The notes under the pieces are model-generated. The model saw only the letters and a list, made by a program, of their open reading frames with translations, had not been told where the DNA came from and did not search any database. DNA of 64,000 nt from Eurosta solidaginis (taxonomy: Eukaryota; Arthropoda; Insecta; Diptera; Tephritidae), in NCBI RefSeq assembly GCF_040869045.1, contig NC_090319.1:304346998-304410997 (forward strand). Direction: 5' to 3'. Both the position numbers and the translations under genes were made by a program. Below, in pieces: positions 34,498 through 45,515 of the stretch. Position 1 is the first letter of the stretch; each line of letters begins with the position of its first letter.

Positions 34498-34959
34498 CTC
34501 TTTTAGAATTGTTAATACGCGCCTTTATTTACTTTTATTTTTGTATTAAACTCTTTTTATTTTGTTTTAATTTGTAACTCATAAGACGCTTATTTGCGTG
34601 AACAATACAAACTCATTTATCCGATTATGCACGAACGCTTGATTTCATTAGATTTTTTTTATTTGCTACTTGTTGGTATCGTTGATTGTGGGTGTCTGAC
34701 AAAACTAGATTTCATAATCGTTCAGTGGTAAAAAGATTATGTTTGTAGTTTTACTAAGCCTAAGATTAACAGAGCGCTTGGGTAGAAATAAAGTCAGGCT
34801 AGGCAAACATATGACAGTGGTTGTAATTTATAATTTAAAACTGGTTAGTTAAATGTTATATACCATCAGTTTATTATTTTTGATTGACGGTCGATCTCAA
34901 TGAATTAAATTGAAACTCAAAGCCAAATGTATTGCGGGATGATGATATTTAATGAAAGG
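34498..34959. other. No recognisable feature
   Basis: AT-rich intron sequence. Confidence 0.45.
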
Positions 34960-35940
34960 TGAGACTGTTCAAATAGCTGTGGAAGGCTAACACATTTTAT
35001 AACAAATGGAATGTGCCTTCCAACCATTAGCTCTTCGATGGTTCGGGCGCTTCGGAACCTACATGCCTGGGCATCTAATTTCGGGTTAACAGCCAACGCA
35101 GAGAAGACGTATATGGTATTTTTACTAAGGGGTACAAGATACCAAGTTGGACCAGGCCTAAGCAAGGAGGGGTGATCCTACAGGAGGAATTTTGCACAAA
35201 ACATCTAGGAATCATTCTAGACAGTATGTTGTCGTGACAGCTCAACGTGGAAAAGGGAGTAAAGAAGGCCTCGACGGCACTTTATGCATGTACAAAAATG
35301 CTGAGGTGTACGTGGTGTTTATCGCCCTCACTCTCCCATTAGGTATTTATAGCGATTGTTGAACCTATACTATACTATGGAGTTCTTGTTTGGGGTACAG
35401 TCACACAAAAAGAACCTTGATAAAAAAATTAGAGGGGTTATGCAGGCTATCAATGCTTAGCATTACGGGAGCCCTGAAAAACACCCCGTAGATATGAGAA
35501 TAGATGGGGATGGAAAAGCGGATGAACTAGCTAAAAGGAGCGCATTCCTCGAAGCTTTCTCCGCAGACGTCCCAATTAAATTGGTGGAGATTAACAGCTA
35601 GAGGTGCACATGATCGAACAAGCTGTAAAGGCGTGGACCAAGCGGCTGCAGAGTGTCGAAAATCATGTGTAGGTCTTACAATCTTAGACTAGTAAAGTTA
35701 CTCCTATCATTAAGAAGAGAACAATGTATACTTATGACGGATATTTTAACTGGACCCTTGCGTTCTGATGTCGCGTGCCTTTAAATTAGGCTTGGTCGGT
35801 GGTAACAGATGTAGGAAGTGCGGGCTGTAGGAGAAACGATCGAGCACGTTTTGTGCTCATGCCCTGCGCTTGCCAGGCTAAGATTAAAGCCAGGTCTAAA
35901 ATCAGCAAGTGGCATAGGGTCTAGAAAGCTTCTACACTGT
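34960..35940 (+). mobile_element. Degraded LINE, reverse transcriptase to C-terminus
   Basis: The plus strand in broken frames gives LHAWASNFGLTANAEKTYMV, HLGIILDSMLS, KKASTALYACTKMLRCTW, IVEPILYYGVLVWGT, an RNase H end DGDGKADELAKRSA, and a zinc motif NRCRKCGL...IEHVLCSCPALA. The domain order fits Loa/R1-type LINEs. Several stops and deletions; no flanking duplication found. Confidence 0.7.
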
Positions 35941-36719
35941 CGGTCACCTATTTTAAATTAATGCTTTTAAGCTCAAATTGTCTCTTAATTGACGAAATCC
36001 AAGCTAATTATGACTAAAAATGTAGATGCATACATAGTTATGTACAGATATATGTATGTCGCTATTTTGTGTGTATATCTAAACATTCGATTGCACTAGG
36101 GGTATTTCCTAATTAAATTGCTAACAAATTAATGTGAAATTTATAAACCAAGACAATCCATTACTTTTATCTGACATTAGGGCTATAAATATGTATTGCA
36201 TTTAAATTAAAAGGTTTATGCTTTTCTTAGTTATGCAATTTAGAGCAAATATTTCTTTTCACAAATAATAGATGCATTGTGAGAGTGACATGTGTATAAA
36301 CTTGTACATGTATCGATAAGATGTGTTTCATTGTTTCAATTAAGCAGCAAACAATTATCTGATTTATTTTGCTGTGATTTGAAAAATTTTTAGCATTTTT
36401 TAAAACGGTTGTTCGTATTTGGCGTGTTTAGATAAAAGTCCTACAAGGAACCAATGATAAGTTTTAGCGCCTTCCAACAAGCACTTTATTGTAGTAAAAA
36501 TGATTGTTCCACAAAGCTGTATACCTGAAAACGGATACAAATTTAAGTATTATAATGGAGAACAAGTTATTATTAAAAGCAATACTGCAGCATAATAAGA
36601 CGACTTTCTAGAAGTATCCTTTGTTGATTTTCCAAGCTCGCTGTTTAATTCCACATTATCAGATAATATCAGCAGCACTCCACAGATGGCGGTCTTAAGG
36701 AATGTATTCTGAAGATAGT
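35941..36719. other. No recognisable feature
   Basis: AT-rich intron sequence. One TATCGATA (DRE-like) at about 36311. Confidence 0.4.
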
Positions 36720-36809
36720 ATCATTGGCGACAATCGGTTACAGTTTTGGCTACAGTTACGAATATCATTGGCGACAATCGGTTACAGTTATGGCTACAGT
36801 TACGAATAT
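36720..36809. repeat. 45-bp tandem duplication
   Basis: Two copies of a unit beginning ATCATTGGCGACAATCGGTT and ending GCTACAGTTACGAAT, differing at one base (TTTTGG / TTATGG). Confidence 0.85.
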
Positions 36810-36954
36810 CCTCGCTTTTTAGTCATATGTATTTTGTTCATCAAAACTGTCAGCCGATAAATAATTTTTTATGTACCTGGCTTTAAACTGCTTAAACTTT
36901 ACATGCCGAGTAAATGTAAATTATCACAGATAAAACCATCGGCGACCTTATTAC

Positions 36955-37715
36955 AACATACAGAAAACAAATGTCGACCATACTGGGCATCACGCCACCG
37001 ACTGTCTTACACCCAAAAACATACCGGGTGCGAGCATGTATTTGCGAGACGCTCATTACCACATCAAAGCGAATTGGCCGGCCGCTTGCATGCTACGCGT
37101 ACCCGATATGGTCGCCGAGCCTTAAGGTTACTCACTGAATGAAAATAGAGACATGTCAAAACAACATTCTCAGAACTGCTAAGGGCTGTCTTCTTATGTC
37201 CCAAGACAACCATCTGCACAGTGAATACTCCCTGTTAGGGGAGAAGTGAAATGCTGAACAAACCGGTTCTTTTGAAAACTTAGCCGTATAGTAAAAACAC
37301 AAAAATGTCCTCAGTGATATCCACAAAAAGTTTTCGGACCACTATGCCAGGAACTACCTGGGGCTCCGTTCTTCAAGTTTAGTACCCTGAACTAGCAGAG
37401 GAGAAAAGCCATCTCCCTAGGGAGACGCGCGGTAATCTAGCGTAACTTCGATCTGGATACTTTAACATATTTAACTCTTAAATATCCTGAATCAACCGTT
37501 AATACATAATATATGTCCTGCTTGCAACGTGTCCCAACATTTCTCTAACCATCTTTTAAATTGCAATGTTTAACCAATGGAACCCCCCTCTGCTCCACCT
37601 CTGTTGAAACTGTGAGTTTATTTGGACTCCTGTTAGCGAATATTGATGAAAAATTTTGAGTAGTTGCACCTATTGGATGGGACGAAGCACTGTTACAACA
37701 ACAACAAGAACAACA
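36955..37715 (+). mobile_element. 3' end of a Jockey-clade LINE with (CAA)n tail
   Basis: The plus strand reads STILGITPPTVLHPKTYRVR, ETLITTSKRIGRPLACYAYP then IWSPSL, and NNILRTAKGCLLMSQDNHLH, the post-YADD C-terminal region of Jockey-type reverse transcriptases. Further on, ETRGNLA and LRSGYFNIFNS, then CPACNVSQHFSNHLLNCNV, give the terminal Cys/His motif. Ends in an ACAACAACAACAAGAACAAC tail. Stops and shifts throughout. Confidence 0.75.
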
Positions 37716-37881
37716 ACAGTAACCGACATGACAACCTAAACCATAGCATTAACTATTTCTCATTCTTTCTCTTAAATTTACGATTATACCAAGAACAACA
37801 AATGTATAGTAACCGTAACCAAAACCTTAACTGTAAGCCGAACCGATATCACGACTTTTATCATGAATATAACAGTAGCGG

Positions 37882-38030
37882 CAGCCGCTGTTGCGTGATG
37901 GTATCGTGCTCCCGAAGGTCCTGCGTTTCAAGTTCCAGAAAACCAGCATTAAAAACCTTTACGGAAGTTGACTCTAAGCAGTGTCACTCCTTGGCAGTTG
38001 TTGGGCGACTCCTGTGAAATATATAGAGCT
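37882..38030 (+). mobile_element. tRNA-derived SINE head
   Basis: Plus strand: box A-like GCGTGATGGTATCGTGCTCC (37893-37912) and box B-like GCGTTTCAAGTTCC (37923-37936). A body related to the other SINE copies follows. It lies 170 bp beyond the Jockey-type tail. Confidence 0.6.
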
Positions 38031-39160
38031 AGGTATTCTTTACCACCAATCATGAAAGTTACCAAAACAGTGTAACCTTAATCATAAATCGAACCATATT
38101 CGTAATTGATACCCCAAAAACTAGACCCAATTATTATACAGTGGAAGACCATATTTGAGGGCATATGTAGACCCATAAATTAGAACTTCAAGACCTTAAT
38201 GCGCTACTTAGTCAGATTTCCATGCTATGGCAATTTTTGTATTTGCGATAATTTGCCGAATTTATTGTGGATCAAGTTAGAGTATAATACATTATATCTC
38301 AGCAAGCATTCGGAGTTTTAAAAGAGTCAGAAAGTAGTCCTAAATTGGAGCGCTTATTCTCTTTGTGAGTTATTTAGAAGTCCAAAATGTACGTATTTCC
38401 TTTCTTAGAATGGTCGTCCGATATGAGCGTAATTTCATGTATCATATGAGGGTGAATATTAGTCACATATAACACTTATAGGCATTGTAGGGATTTTGTT
38501 AAAATATATTTACTTGTTTAAATATTACTTTGCATTTTTATTTTGTTTAGATTTAAGAATGTTTTTGTTCATTTGTTTTAAAAAGAGAATTTTTTATTAA
38601 TTCATTCGGTTTTCAATTGTTAATAAATGTAGTCAAAGATATTTTATATATTAAAAAGCAATTTTTTTTTAAAACTATCTGAAGCTACAGACATCATAAA
38701 CAGCTCATTTCCGGAACTTATTGTAGTCCAAAAAGACCTTGATCCTTTTGATCCTGGTGTATGCGTTTCTTTGCCTCTTAAATGACACATTCGAACTAGT
38801 GCATGGGGATTGGATATGGTATCTATAGATATTTGTTAGCAAATCCATAAATCCATAAAAATCCATCCGTGTTTATACGAAAACATGAAGGATGTCTTTT
38901 ATGGGTAAGTCATGCGAAGGAGCTAATACGCGGCCACAGTAACACAACTTACACTTTTTAGATGCAGAAGACTTAAATGAAGCGGCACCAATTATCTTAA
39001 AAAAGTCCATTTCGATATAAAACTGGAACTCCAGCAAATGTTATAACATTCGAGTAGAATTTTTATTTGAAAGAAAAAAAAATTCAAGAAAATATATGAA
39101 CATTTCACCCTAAGTTGTTTTGTTAAATGAGCGCTCTAGGATTACGGTTCACAATATTCA
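38031..39160. other. No recognisable feature
   Basis: AT-rich intron sequence; nothing supported. Confidence 0.4.
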
Positions 39161-39529
39161 TCAATTCGAAGTCATAAAAGGATGCTGTATGAATATATAT
39201 CTGAGTCTCACATTTCTAACATATTTTGGAATCATATGGTACTCTGAAGTTAATTGTTTTAAGGAATAATTTTTGTGATAATAATTTTGTAATTTTAGTT
39301 TTAATTTTTTGTTTTCTTCCTCACAAAAGGCTCGAATTTTAGAACGATTTAGGGTTAAATTCTTTAGGAAATAATTTTCCAGAAAATATCGGTGTGCATT
39401 CTGAGAAAACCATGAGGCAAAGAACGTGAGAGACCACAAAGAGTTTAAGAGGAGATTTGCCTCCTTGAAGTATGCAACAAATTTAAATACGAGGATAAAT
39501 ACAAATGTTTTGCATTTTACAGGAAGCAT
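39161..39529 (-). CDS. Unidentified open frame, 122 codons
   Basis: Long for such AT-rich sequence. The N-terminal half is hydrophobic and aromatic (FVFILVFKFVAYF). The C-terminal half is Lys/Glu/Asn-rich with a possible helix (FCEEENKKLKLKLQNYYHKN). I recognise no family. It could be a transposon coding remnant or chance. No splice signals or tail support it as a gene. Confidence 0.2.
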   Translation of the reverse strand: MLPVKCKTFVFILVFKFVAYFKEANLLLNSLWSLTFFASWFSQNAHRYFLENYFLKNLTLNRSKIRAFCEEENKKLKLKLQNYYHKNYSLKQLTSEYHMIPKYVRNVRLRYIFIQHPFMTSN

Positions 39530-39774
39530 TTTTTAATCAATTATGTCCAAGAGTAGTGATAGGTAAATTTCCCGGGGAATTTTATTTCAACAATATTTAA
39601 ACCTTTGGTAGCCCCGAAGTATCATTTTTTAAACGGTTTTATTTAGCTTGACTTGACATGCACGGCCGTTGTGAACGAATTTTGTAATTGAAATTTACGT
39701 AACTTCCCGAAAAGCTACAAGCTTGAAACTTTGAATATAGTTCAGAATCCGATGACAACGCAATAATAAGAATA

Positions 39775-40290
39775 AAAACCGCCGCTAGGTGGCGCAAGGA
39801 TCGAGATATTCACAAAAATCGTATTTGTGGTTCGGCATGGCTCATATTTGGAACATATAATACATAAAAGAATAGAAAGCGACCTATGAAAAAATCACCG
39901 CTAGGTGGCGCAAGGGTCGAGATATTCACAAAAATCGTATTTATGGTCCGATTAGGCTCATATTTGGAACACATAATACATACAAGAATAGAAAGTGACC
40001 TATGAAAAAATCGCCGCTAGGTGGCGCAATAATCGAGATATTCACAAAAATCGTATTTTTGGTCCGGCTTGGCTCATATTTGGAACATATAATACATACA
40101 AGAGTAGAAAGCGACCTATGAAAAAAATCGCCGCTATGTGGCGCAAAGATCGAGATATTCAAAAAAATCGTATTTATGGTCCGAATTGGTACATATTTAG
40201 AACACATAATACATACATGAATAGAAAGCGACCTATGAGGTCCGATTTGGCTCATATTTGGAACAAATATTACATACAGTCCGATAGAAG
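39775..40290. repeat. 116-bp minisatellite, about 4.4 units
   Basis: The landmark CCGCTAGGTGGCGCAA recurs at 39782, 39898, 40014 and 40131, a period of 116-117 bp. A fifth, internally deleted unit runs to about 40290. Units differ by a few percent. A 117-bp unit keeps open frames in phase, which explains the parallel open frames on both strands. Confidence 0.9.
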
Positions 40291-40909
40291 TGATATCAAA
40301 ATATGTTGGAGTTGGAGGAGGGACAATCATACGTGGCACAGGGTGGAGTAAAGTCATTGGTAGGATTATGTATTGCGGACTTAGATTGTGACAAATTATC
40401 AGGAAAGAGTCCTTGCAATAATGAGTCACTAAATGAACTAAATAGAATGAGAAATAATAGGCAATTAAATAAAGACCAAAAACTTGAAAATAAAATAATT
40501 AAACAAATTTTTAAGTTAAGCGATTTTATTGAAATTTCTATCTATTGATAGTCATATATAAGACCAACTGAACATACGCCTCACATTTTTAGAAATTTCA
40601 CGCGCCCAACGCTTTCATTTAATTGTCTGATTAACGCCCTAGATTGATGAGGAGTATGATGGCTAGTACCTAGGACCTACCTAAATATTGTCTAGCTTTT
40701 AGTATTATTATTACTTCATGTAAGTATTGTTTTCAATAAAACCGTTTAACTTAACAATTTTTTTTTATTTTTTTTTTCATAATGCCAAAAAGTGGGAACA
40801 AATAAGATCTTTTTGATACGGAAACTAAATTTAAGTTTTCCACTAAAATACATGAAATTTTACTGAAATTAATACAGGCCAGTTAAAACGCTTTACTATA
40901 TGAGTATAG
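40291..40909. other. No recognisable feature
   Basis: AT-rich intron sequence. Confidence 0.4.
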
Positions 40910-40917
40910 GTATTTCA

Positions 40918-41327
40918 CAGTGGCGTAGTGAGAGGGGGGAAAGGGGCATCTTGACCCGGGCACTATTTCTAGGGGCGCTAAATGGTCCGCAAAGCAGAAC
41001 TTCCTGGATAATTAGTATTTTTATTTTAACTGATTTCTGGAAAAAATTGTCTATATTAAAAAATGCATGCATATATCCGGAACACTTGCGGCAGCTTGTG
41101 AAATAATTGAAAGTATTTGTATATCTTTTTTTCTCACGTTCAACGTTACGATGGGAATTATTAAAAAATGCTTTAACAAAAACAGTCAAACGTGATTCTG
41201 AAACACGATGGAGCGCCAGAATACAAGTTGTTGCCGTTACCGTCGATGGGATAGAGAATGTAGTAGAACATTTAGAACAACAAAACATATTTTGACCCGG
41301 GCGCAAGAAAACCTCACCACGCCACTG
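40918..41327 (+). mobile_element. hAT-superfamily deletion derivative, 410 bp
   Basis: The terminal inverted repeats are CAGTGGCGTAGTGAG and, on the other strand, CAGTGGCGTGGTGAG. The flanks are an 8-bp duplication with one difference (GTATTTCA at 40910-40917; GTCTTTCA at 41328-41335). An 8-bp target and CAGTGGCG ends fit hAT. Inside is a transposase scrap (41107-41295) reading SRSTLRWELLKNALTKT and RDSETRWSAR, like the FFSxSTxRW...LSDTRWSAR block of ZMYM1-type hAT transposases. Confidence 0.85.
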
Positions 41328-41335
41328 GTCTTTCA

Positions 41336-41940
41336 TCTAGTTAGCGTTGCAATCAAGTCACCTCCAGACATTAGCCGTTAAATTGTGTGTTTTTTTTTTC
41401 AATATTTGTATGTATATAGACATAATTTTTTTATTTCTGAAAAACGCACCATATTTTCTCTCATTTCTTACCTAAAGTATTGCGCTAGCCAATGATGACA
41501 GAATATCTATCATCCATCTTACTTAACTGAGCTCATAAAGATGGTGGCAGAATTCAAATATTTCCACTTTTTAACACTCGTTTTGTTACTCGAACCTACC
41601 TAATAGTAGCACAGGGTTTCTTACGCAGATACAACAACAATCGCTTAAAACATACGATAATACTTAACTTGCATCAGTTTATGATTGAGCGTAAAGTTTT
41701 GCATACGAAATGAGTGCAACGAGCTACAAAATAATGATCGCTTTAAAAATAACAAAAATACAAAAAAAAATGATTGGTAACAAGGGAGTGGCATGAGGGC
41801 AGTGCTTGAGTATGCTATGCGCCTTTAGAATTAGAATTTGCACGAGCAAGCATTGAAATAAAATTTTGCAAAACAACTTTACTTAATTTAGAAAGCATTC
41901 AAATGCACAGCAAGTGGTCGTGTGGTCAGTACTGTCATCA
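41336..41940. other. No recognisable feature
   Basis: AT-rich intron sequence. Confidence 0.4.
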
Positions 41941-42124
41941 CGCATGCGCACGTGACAGCTTATAAAAATGCGCGTTCTACACTGGACATTCACTTAAGTT
42001 AATAGACATGAAAAAGCATAACCCTTCATCGTGTAGTATAGATATATATGTAGCCTTTGGAAGTGTGTACATATCAATCTCTGGTATCAGTGATGCCAAC
42101 GCGTACTGGTATCTTCAGCTCTGA
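41941..42124 (+). promoter_or_regulatory. Promoter-like cluster followed by a 38-codon ORF
   Basis: CGCATGCGCACGTGAC (NRF1-like half-palindromes) is followed by TATAAAAA at 41961-41968. An initiator-like TTCACTT has its A at 41992, 31 bp from the TATA start, the spacing used by fly core promoters. An ATG at 42008 opens 38 codons to TGA at 42124, beginning MKKHNPSSCSIDIYVAFGSV. It may be an alternative or enhancer-associated start inside the ETS intron, or coincidence. Confidence 0.3.
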
Positions 42125-43249
42125 AGTATGAAATGGTGTTTTCCTGCGGCCGCTGACATGCACATAAATTATTTAGACATTTGTTAGCTATTCGTATTTT
42201 ATTTAGTAGAATAGCATATTTTAACTTTAGGGTTGTGCACTGCTATGCAGTTGTGTTCATGTTGGTTAAGTTTTTTTATTTTTATTTTATAAATCACAAA
42301 TACCATTTTCAAATGCCTAACAATGCCTTTGACACATAACTCATTTGGAATTGCCACTATCATTGGCGTAACATTACAATGATTCATGAGCGGTGAGCCC
42401 AAAGACACTCATAGTAGACCTTCAAAAAAAGAGCAAAACAAAATAAGGCATAAAGCATAACGCAACGCTTAAGAATGCGCATTAAATTTTTTTTGTTATT
42501 TTTTCGGTTCATTCTACAAATATCAGCAAAGTGCAATTGAGTTGTCCACTTATAAATTATTTTGCATTTTATTAGACCTGTTTTTCATTGTAGTTGACGG
42601 AGTGCAAATCAAAATTTTAAGAAATTACCATACTAAGTTATGTGTACTCATACGAAATACTTAAGAAGCGAACTCGATCAACAGCTTATAGCTAGTGCTG
42701 CCGTAAATGTAACGAAATGTAAAACAAATATTTAGAGAATTTGTGCAAAAAGCGGATTTAAACCTTTTACATATCAGAAATATATTTAAAAGTCTAGATT
42801 ATTTTCATTTGAGAGAACTCTCTTAGGAAGTGGCACATTTCCACTTGGATACATTTATGCTCATTGTGAATATCCTCAAAAGCAGTGCTGTGGAGGCAGA
42901 TTTTTCCAAACAGATCTTCTTGCTATCTTACTTAATCCCTATTGAGCCAACTACCTTTTCAAATGAACTTGAGTAGGAGCTAAATATCAACCTTGCCCAT
43001 ACTCCTAGAGACTATCCCCGGATGGTGTCTCCACATACTTTAAACCCCCTGATTGCAGTCGGAGAAATTGAAGTGACGAGTCAAAAGATCTTCCGAATCG
43101 TGGTATCTTTAGAGGAGGGTTGACATAATGTAATCGGCCTTGACGTCAATTGAAGTTATGATCATTTCAAATGGGCAGATAGTTAATTGAAGTTATTACT
43201 TTTAATAGGCCTGGAAGCACTGCGACCTTTGTGTAGATCTATTTTGCAT
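42125..43249. other. No recognisable feature
   Basis: AT-rich intron sequence; nothing supported. Confidence 0.4.
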
Positions 43250-43900
43250 GACCTTTCAGCCTAATTTTGTATGTGGAGGCTCTTAATGTATCTAAGAACC
43301 TCTTGAAGCTTTTTACTCCACATCACATGGGGATTAAGAATCACGCCACCTAGATGAAAGAGTCTCTGCCTTGTCAGAGCGACCTCCAGCTCAAAAAAAG
43401 GACAAATTTGAGTATCGGATAGATTTATCTTACCTATGTACAGTGTCCCGTATAGTACCAAGTGAGAGTTCGTAGCTCCTTCCTGTTTAGATTAATGAGT
43501 TTGCCTGATACTTCCGTTGCCGGAAGTATAAAAGGTTTGGCCTCGGGCTCGGGCCCCTGTTTCGCTAGGTAATCTGCATGTTCATTACTTTTTTGTCCCT
43601 GATTTCCGGGAAACAATCCTAACAAAACCTTGTTTTTGGCTTAGAGGTCATTAAAGATTTCATTCAGTCATCCTCTGGCTTAGATTTGATTGTGTAGGAT
43701 TGCAAGGTACGCAGGGCATCCGCCATAATGTAGATGCTCTTCAAGGATTAGCCTCTCCGTAGACATTCTATACCGCAAACATGAATTTCTGCCTTAAATA
43801 TGGTGGGGTAACATACCGTTGGTATCGATTTCTTGAAGTTAGCCCCATAGGTGCCAGCTATCGTTTTTCCGTCATCGAATTTCGATCCATCCTATTTGAA
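43250..43900 (-). mobile_element. Degraded LINE fragment: RNase H and C-terminal region
   Basis: The minus strand reads DGSKFDDGKTIAGTYGANF near 43890, FKAEIHVCGIECL and ADALRTLQS (RNase H). KSNEHADYLAKQGPEPEAKP follows at about 43580, and the Cys-motif remnant IGLSDTQICPFFELE at about 43400. The order fits an R1/I/Jockey-group ORF2. Stops and shifts present. Confidence 0.65.
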
Positions 43901-44519
43901 GTTATGATGATATGAAATGATCCCGACGTCAAATTTCAATTGTTTACAATATCAACGATGTTAACATAATGACCATCCTGCTCCTCTCTTCTGATATGGT
44001 TTAAAAGTCAACTCCTTTCTCTCAAATGGCCATAAAACCAATTATTTTGTTTCATACCTCCACTTATTAAAATGGTAACAAATTTTAGATTGCAGTTTCG
44101 TTTTGCCTTTGTTCAGTCAAATGAAAGGGGAGCTCCTTTTTCTATATTTTGGTCCCATTCTAGTGGAAAATTAGATAAGAAACTAATTCAATGAGGTGCT
44201 GATGAAAAAAAACTTATTCAAGAAAGCTTAGAAAAAATTGGAATAAAAAATCACGGCAGTTTCTATGCAAGTGCAAAATTAGACTAAAAGCTTGACTGAG
44301 GAGGATATTCTTTTGAAAAAAGAAGAAGTTTTCGTTAAATTGACACAATATCAAACTGAAATTTTCTAAATGTTATGGCCATTTAGGTCAAACTAAGAAA
44401 GGACATAAGCTTCAATTTACCTTATGACCGTTTAAAATGGTTTTAAAAACAATTGATCTTAAAACCATTTGAAGTGATCATAACGTCAATTAAGCTTTTT
44501 GCGAATGAACTTACGTCAC
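43901..44519. other. No recognisable feature
   Basis: Intron sequence in which phrases like GACGTCAATTGAAGTTATGA recur loosely (also at 43140 and 44470). No family assigned. Confidence 0.35.
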
Positions 44520-44640
44520 CCCACCGATTCTTGGCAATAAGGGAGATTACGGCAGTAACAAAGTGGATAAACTTGCCAAAAAGACTATTAAAAGAGCTGT
44601 TTTGCTCTGATTGAAGTGCACATAAAACAAAGATACAGAC
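44520..44640 (+). mobile_element. RNase H scrap of a LINE
   Basis: The plus strand reads LGNKGDYGSNKVDKLAKKTI, matching the PGHxGIxGNEKADELAKxG end of LINE RNase H domains. Very short. Confidence 0.4.
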
Positions 44641-44779
44641 TTCTTCTATGAGAGCTTTGAAGTCATCGTGGGCTTAACAGTCGGGAGTGAGGAAATTTTT
44701 CCAATAAAAAGAAACAAGTACGCGTGCGTTTCGTGGTTTATGATTTGTTTGTTATTGAAAAAAACTTTGCTTAAATGAT

Positions 44780-44855
44780 TTCAATTTAGCCTTTCCTGGG
44801 CCTTGAACCCAAGACCTAGCGTAGCACGCTACCATCATAACACTGCGACCGCCAG
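44780..44855 (-). mobile_element. tRNA-derived SINE head fragment
   Basis: Minus strand: TGTTATGATGGTAGCGTGCT (box A-like) and GGGTTCAAGG (box B). Only the tRNA-like head is present. Confidence 0.6.
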
Positions 44856-44912
44856 AATGTATGTATTTGCATATATGGAAAATCCACATTTAAGAATTCA
44901 AACAATATGCTA

Positions 44913-45347
44913 TAGGGCGGGTCGATTTAAAAATCGCTCACTGCTCTGTGAAAATCGTATTCTAGGGATCAAAATAAGAAACTTTGCCGAAGGAACCATA
45001 CCTCTAAAACGAATTCTGATGTCCCCCCCTTTGGGTCGAACTTTTGGGTAGGGGCAATTTCAATTCTACCTACTGTGTCTTGTGGTGGCTTAAAACAACA
45101 CAAGCAATTTTACGACCTGCAATTGTGTCACAGTGATACCTTCATTTTTTAAAACGGTTGAATAAAAAACCCACACAACTATGTTTACGACATGCAAATG
45201 CATCACAGTGATGCCTTGGTTTTAAAAGGGGGTTGTAAAAACGCTAATTTCTAATAATTTGTTTTAATTTCTTTTCTATTACTAAGTTAAATTAATTTTT
45301 TCATTTTCATATGTTCTGACTAAATAAATTTGCCCCTACGACCCAAA

Positions 45348-45387
<40 letters not shown>

Positions 45388-45507
45388 ATCAGAATTCGTT
45401 TTAGAGGTATGGTTCCTTCAGCAAAGTTTCTTATTTTGATCCCTAGAATATGATTTTCACAGAGCAATGGGCGATTTTTTTGCGTCCCCACAAAACGACC
45501 CGGCCTA
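44913..45507. mobile_element. hAT-type MITE with 8-bp target duplication and poly-G loop
   Basis: 595 bp flanked by perfect ATATGCTA (44905-44912 and 45508-45515). Ends TAGGGCGGGTCGATTT and, on the other strand, TAGGCCGGGTCGTTTT. The arms (about 44913-45060 and 45335-45507) are largely complementary. No transposase. The 8-bp duplication and YAGGG-type tips fit hAT. Confidence 0.9.
45348..45385 (+). repeat. Homopolymer of 38 guanines
   Basis: An uninterrupted G run in the right arm of the MITE. The matching position of the left arm has only seven cytosines (45023-45029), so the run expanded in one arm, or its length partly reflects sequencing or assembly error. Confidence 0.9.
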
Positions 45508-45515
45508 ATATGCTA

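Noticed and set aside
36903..37142. Plus-strand 79-codon gene
   Set aside because: The neighbouring frame reads clear Jockey-type reverse transcriptase sequence; this one is its shadow.
39775..40290. CRISPR-like direct repeats
   Set aside because: Units are contiguous with no spacers, 116 bp long, and the genome is eukaryotic. A minisatellite.
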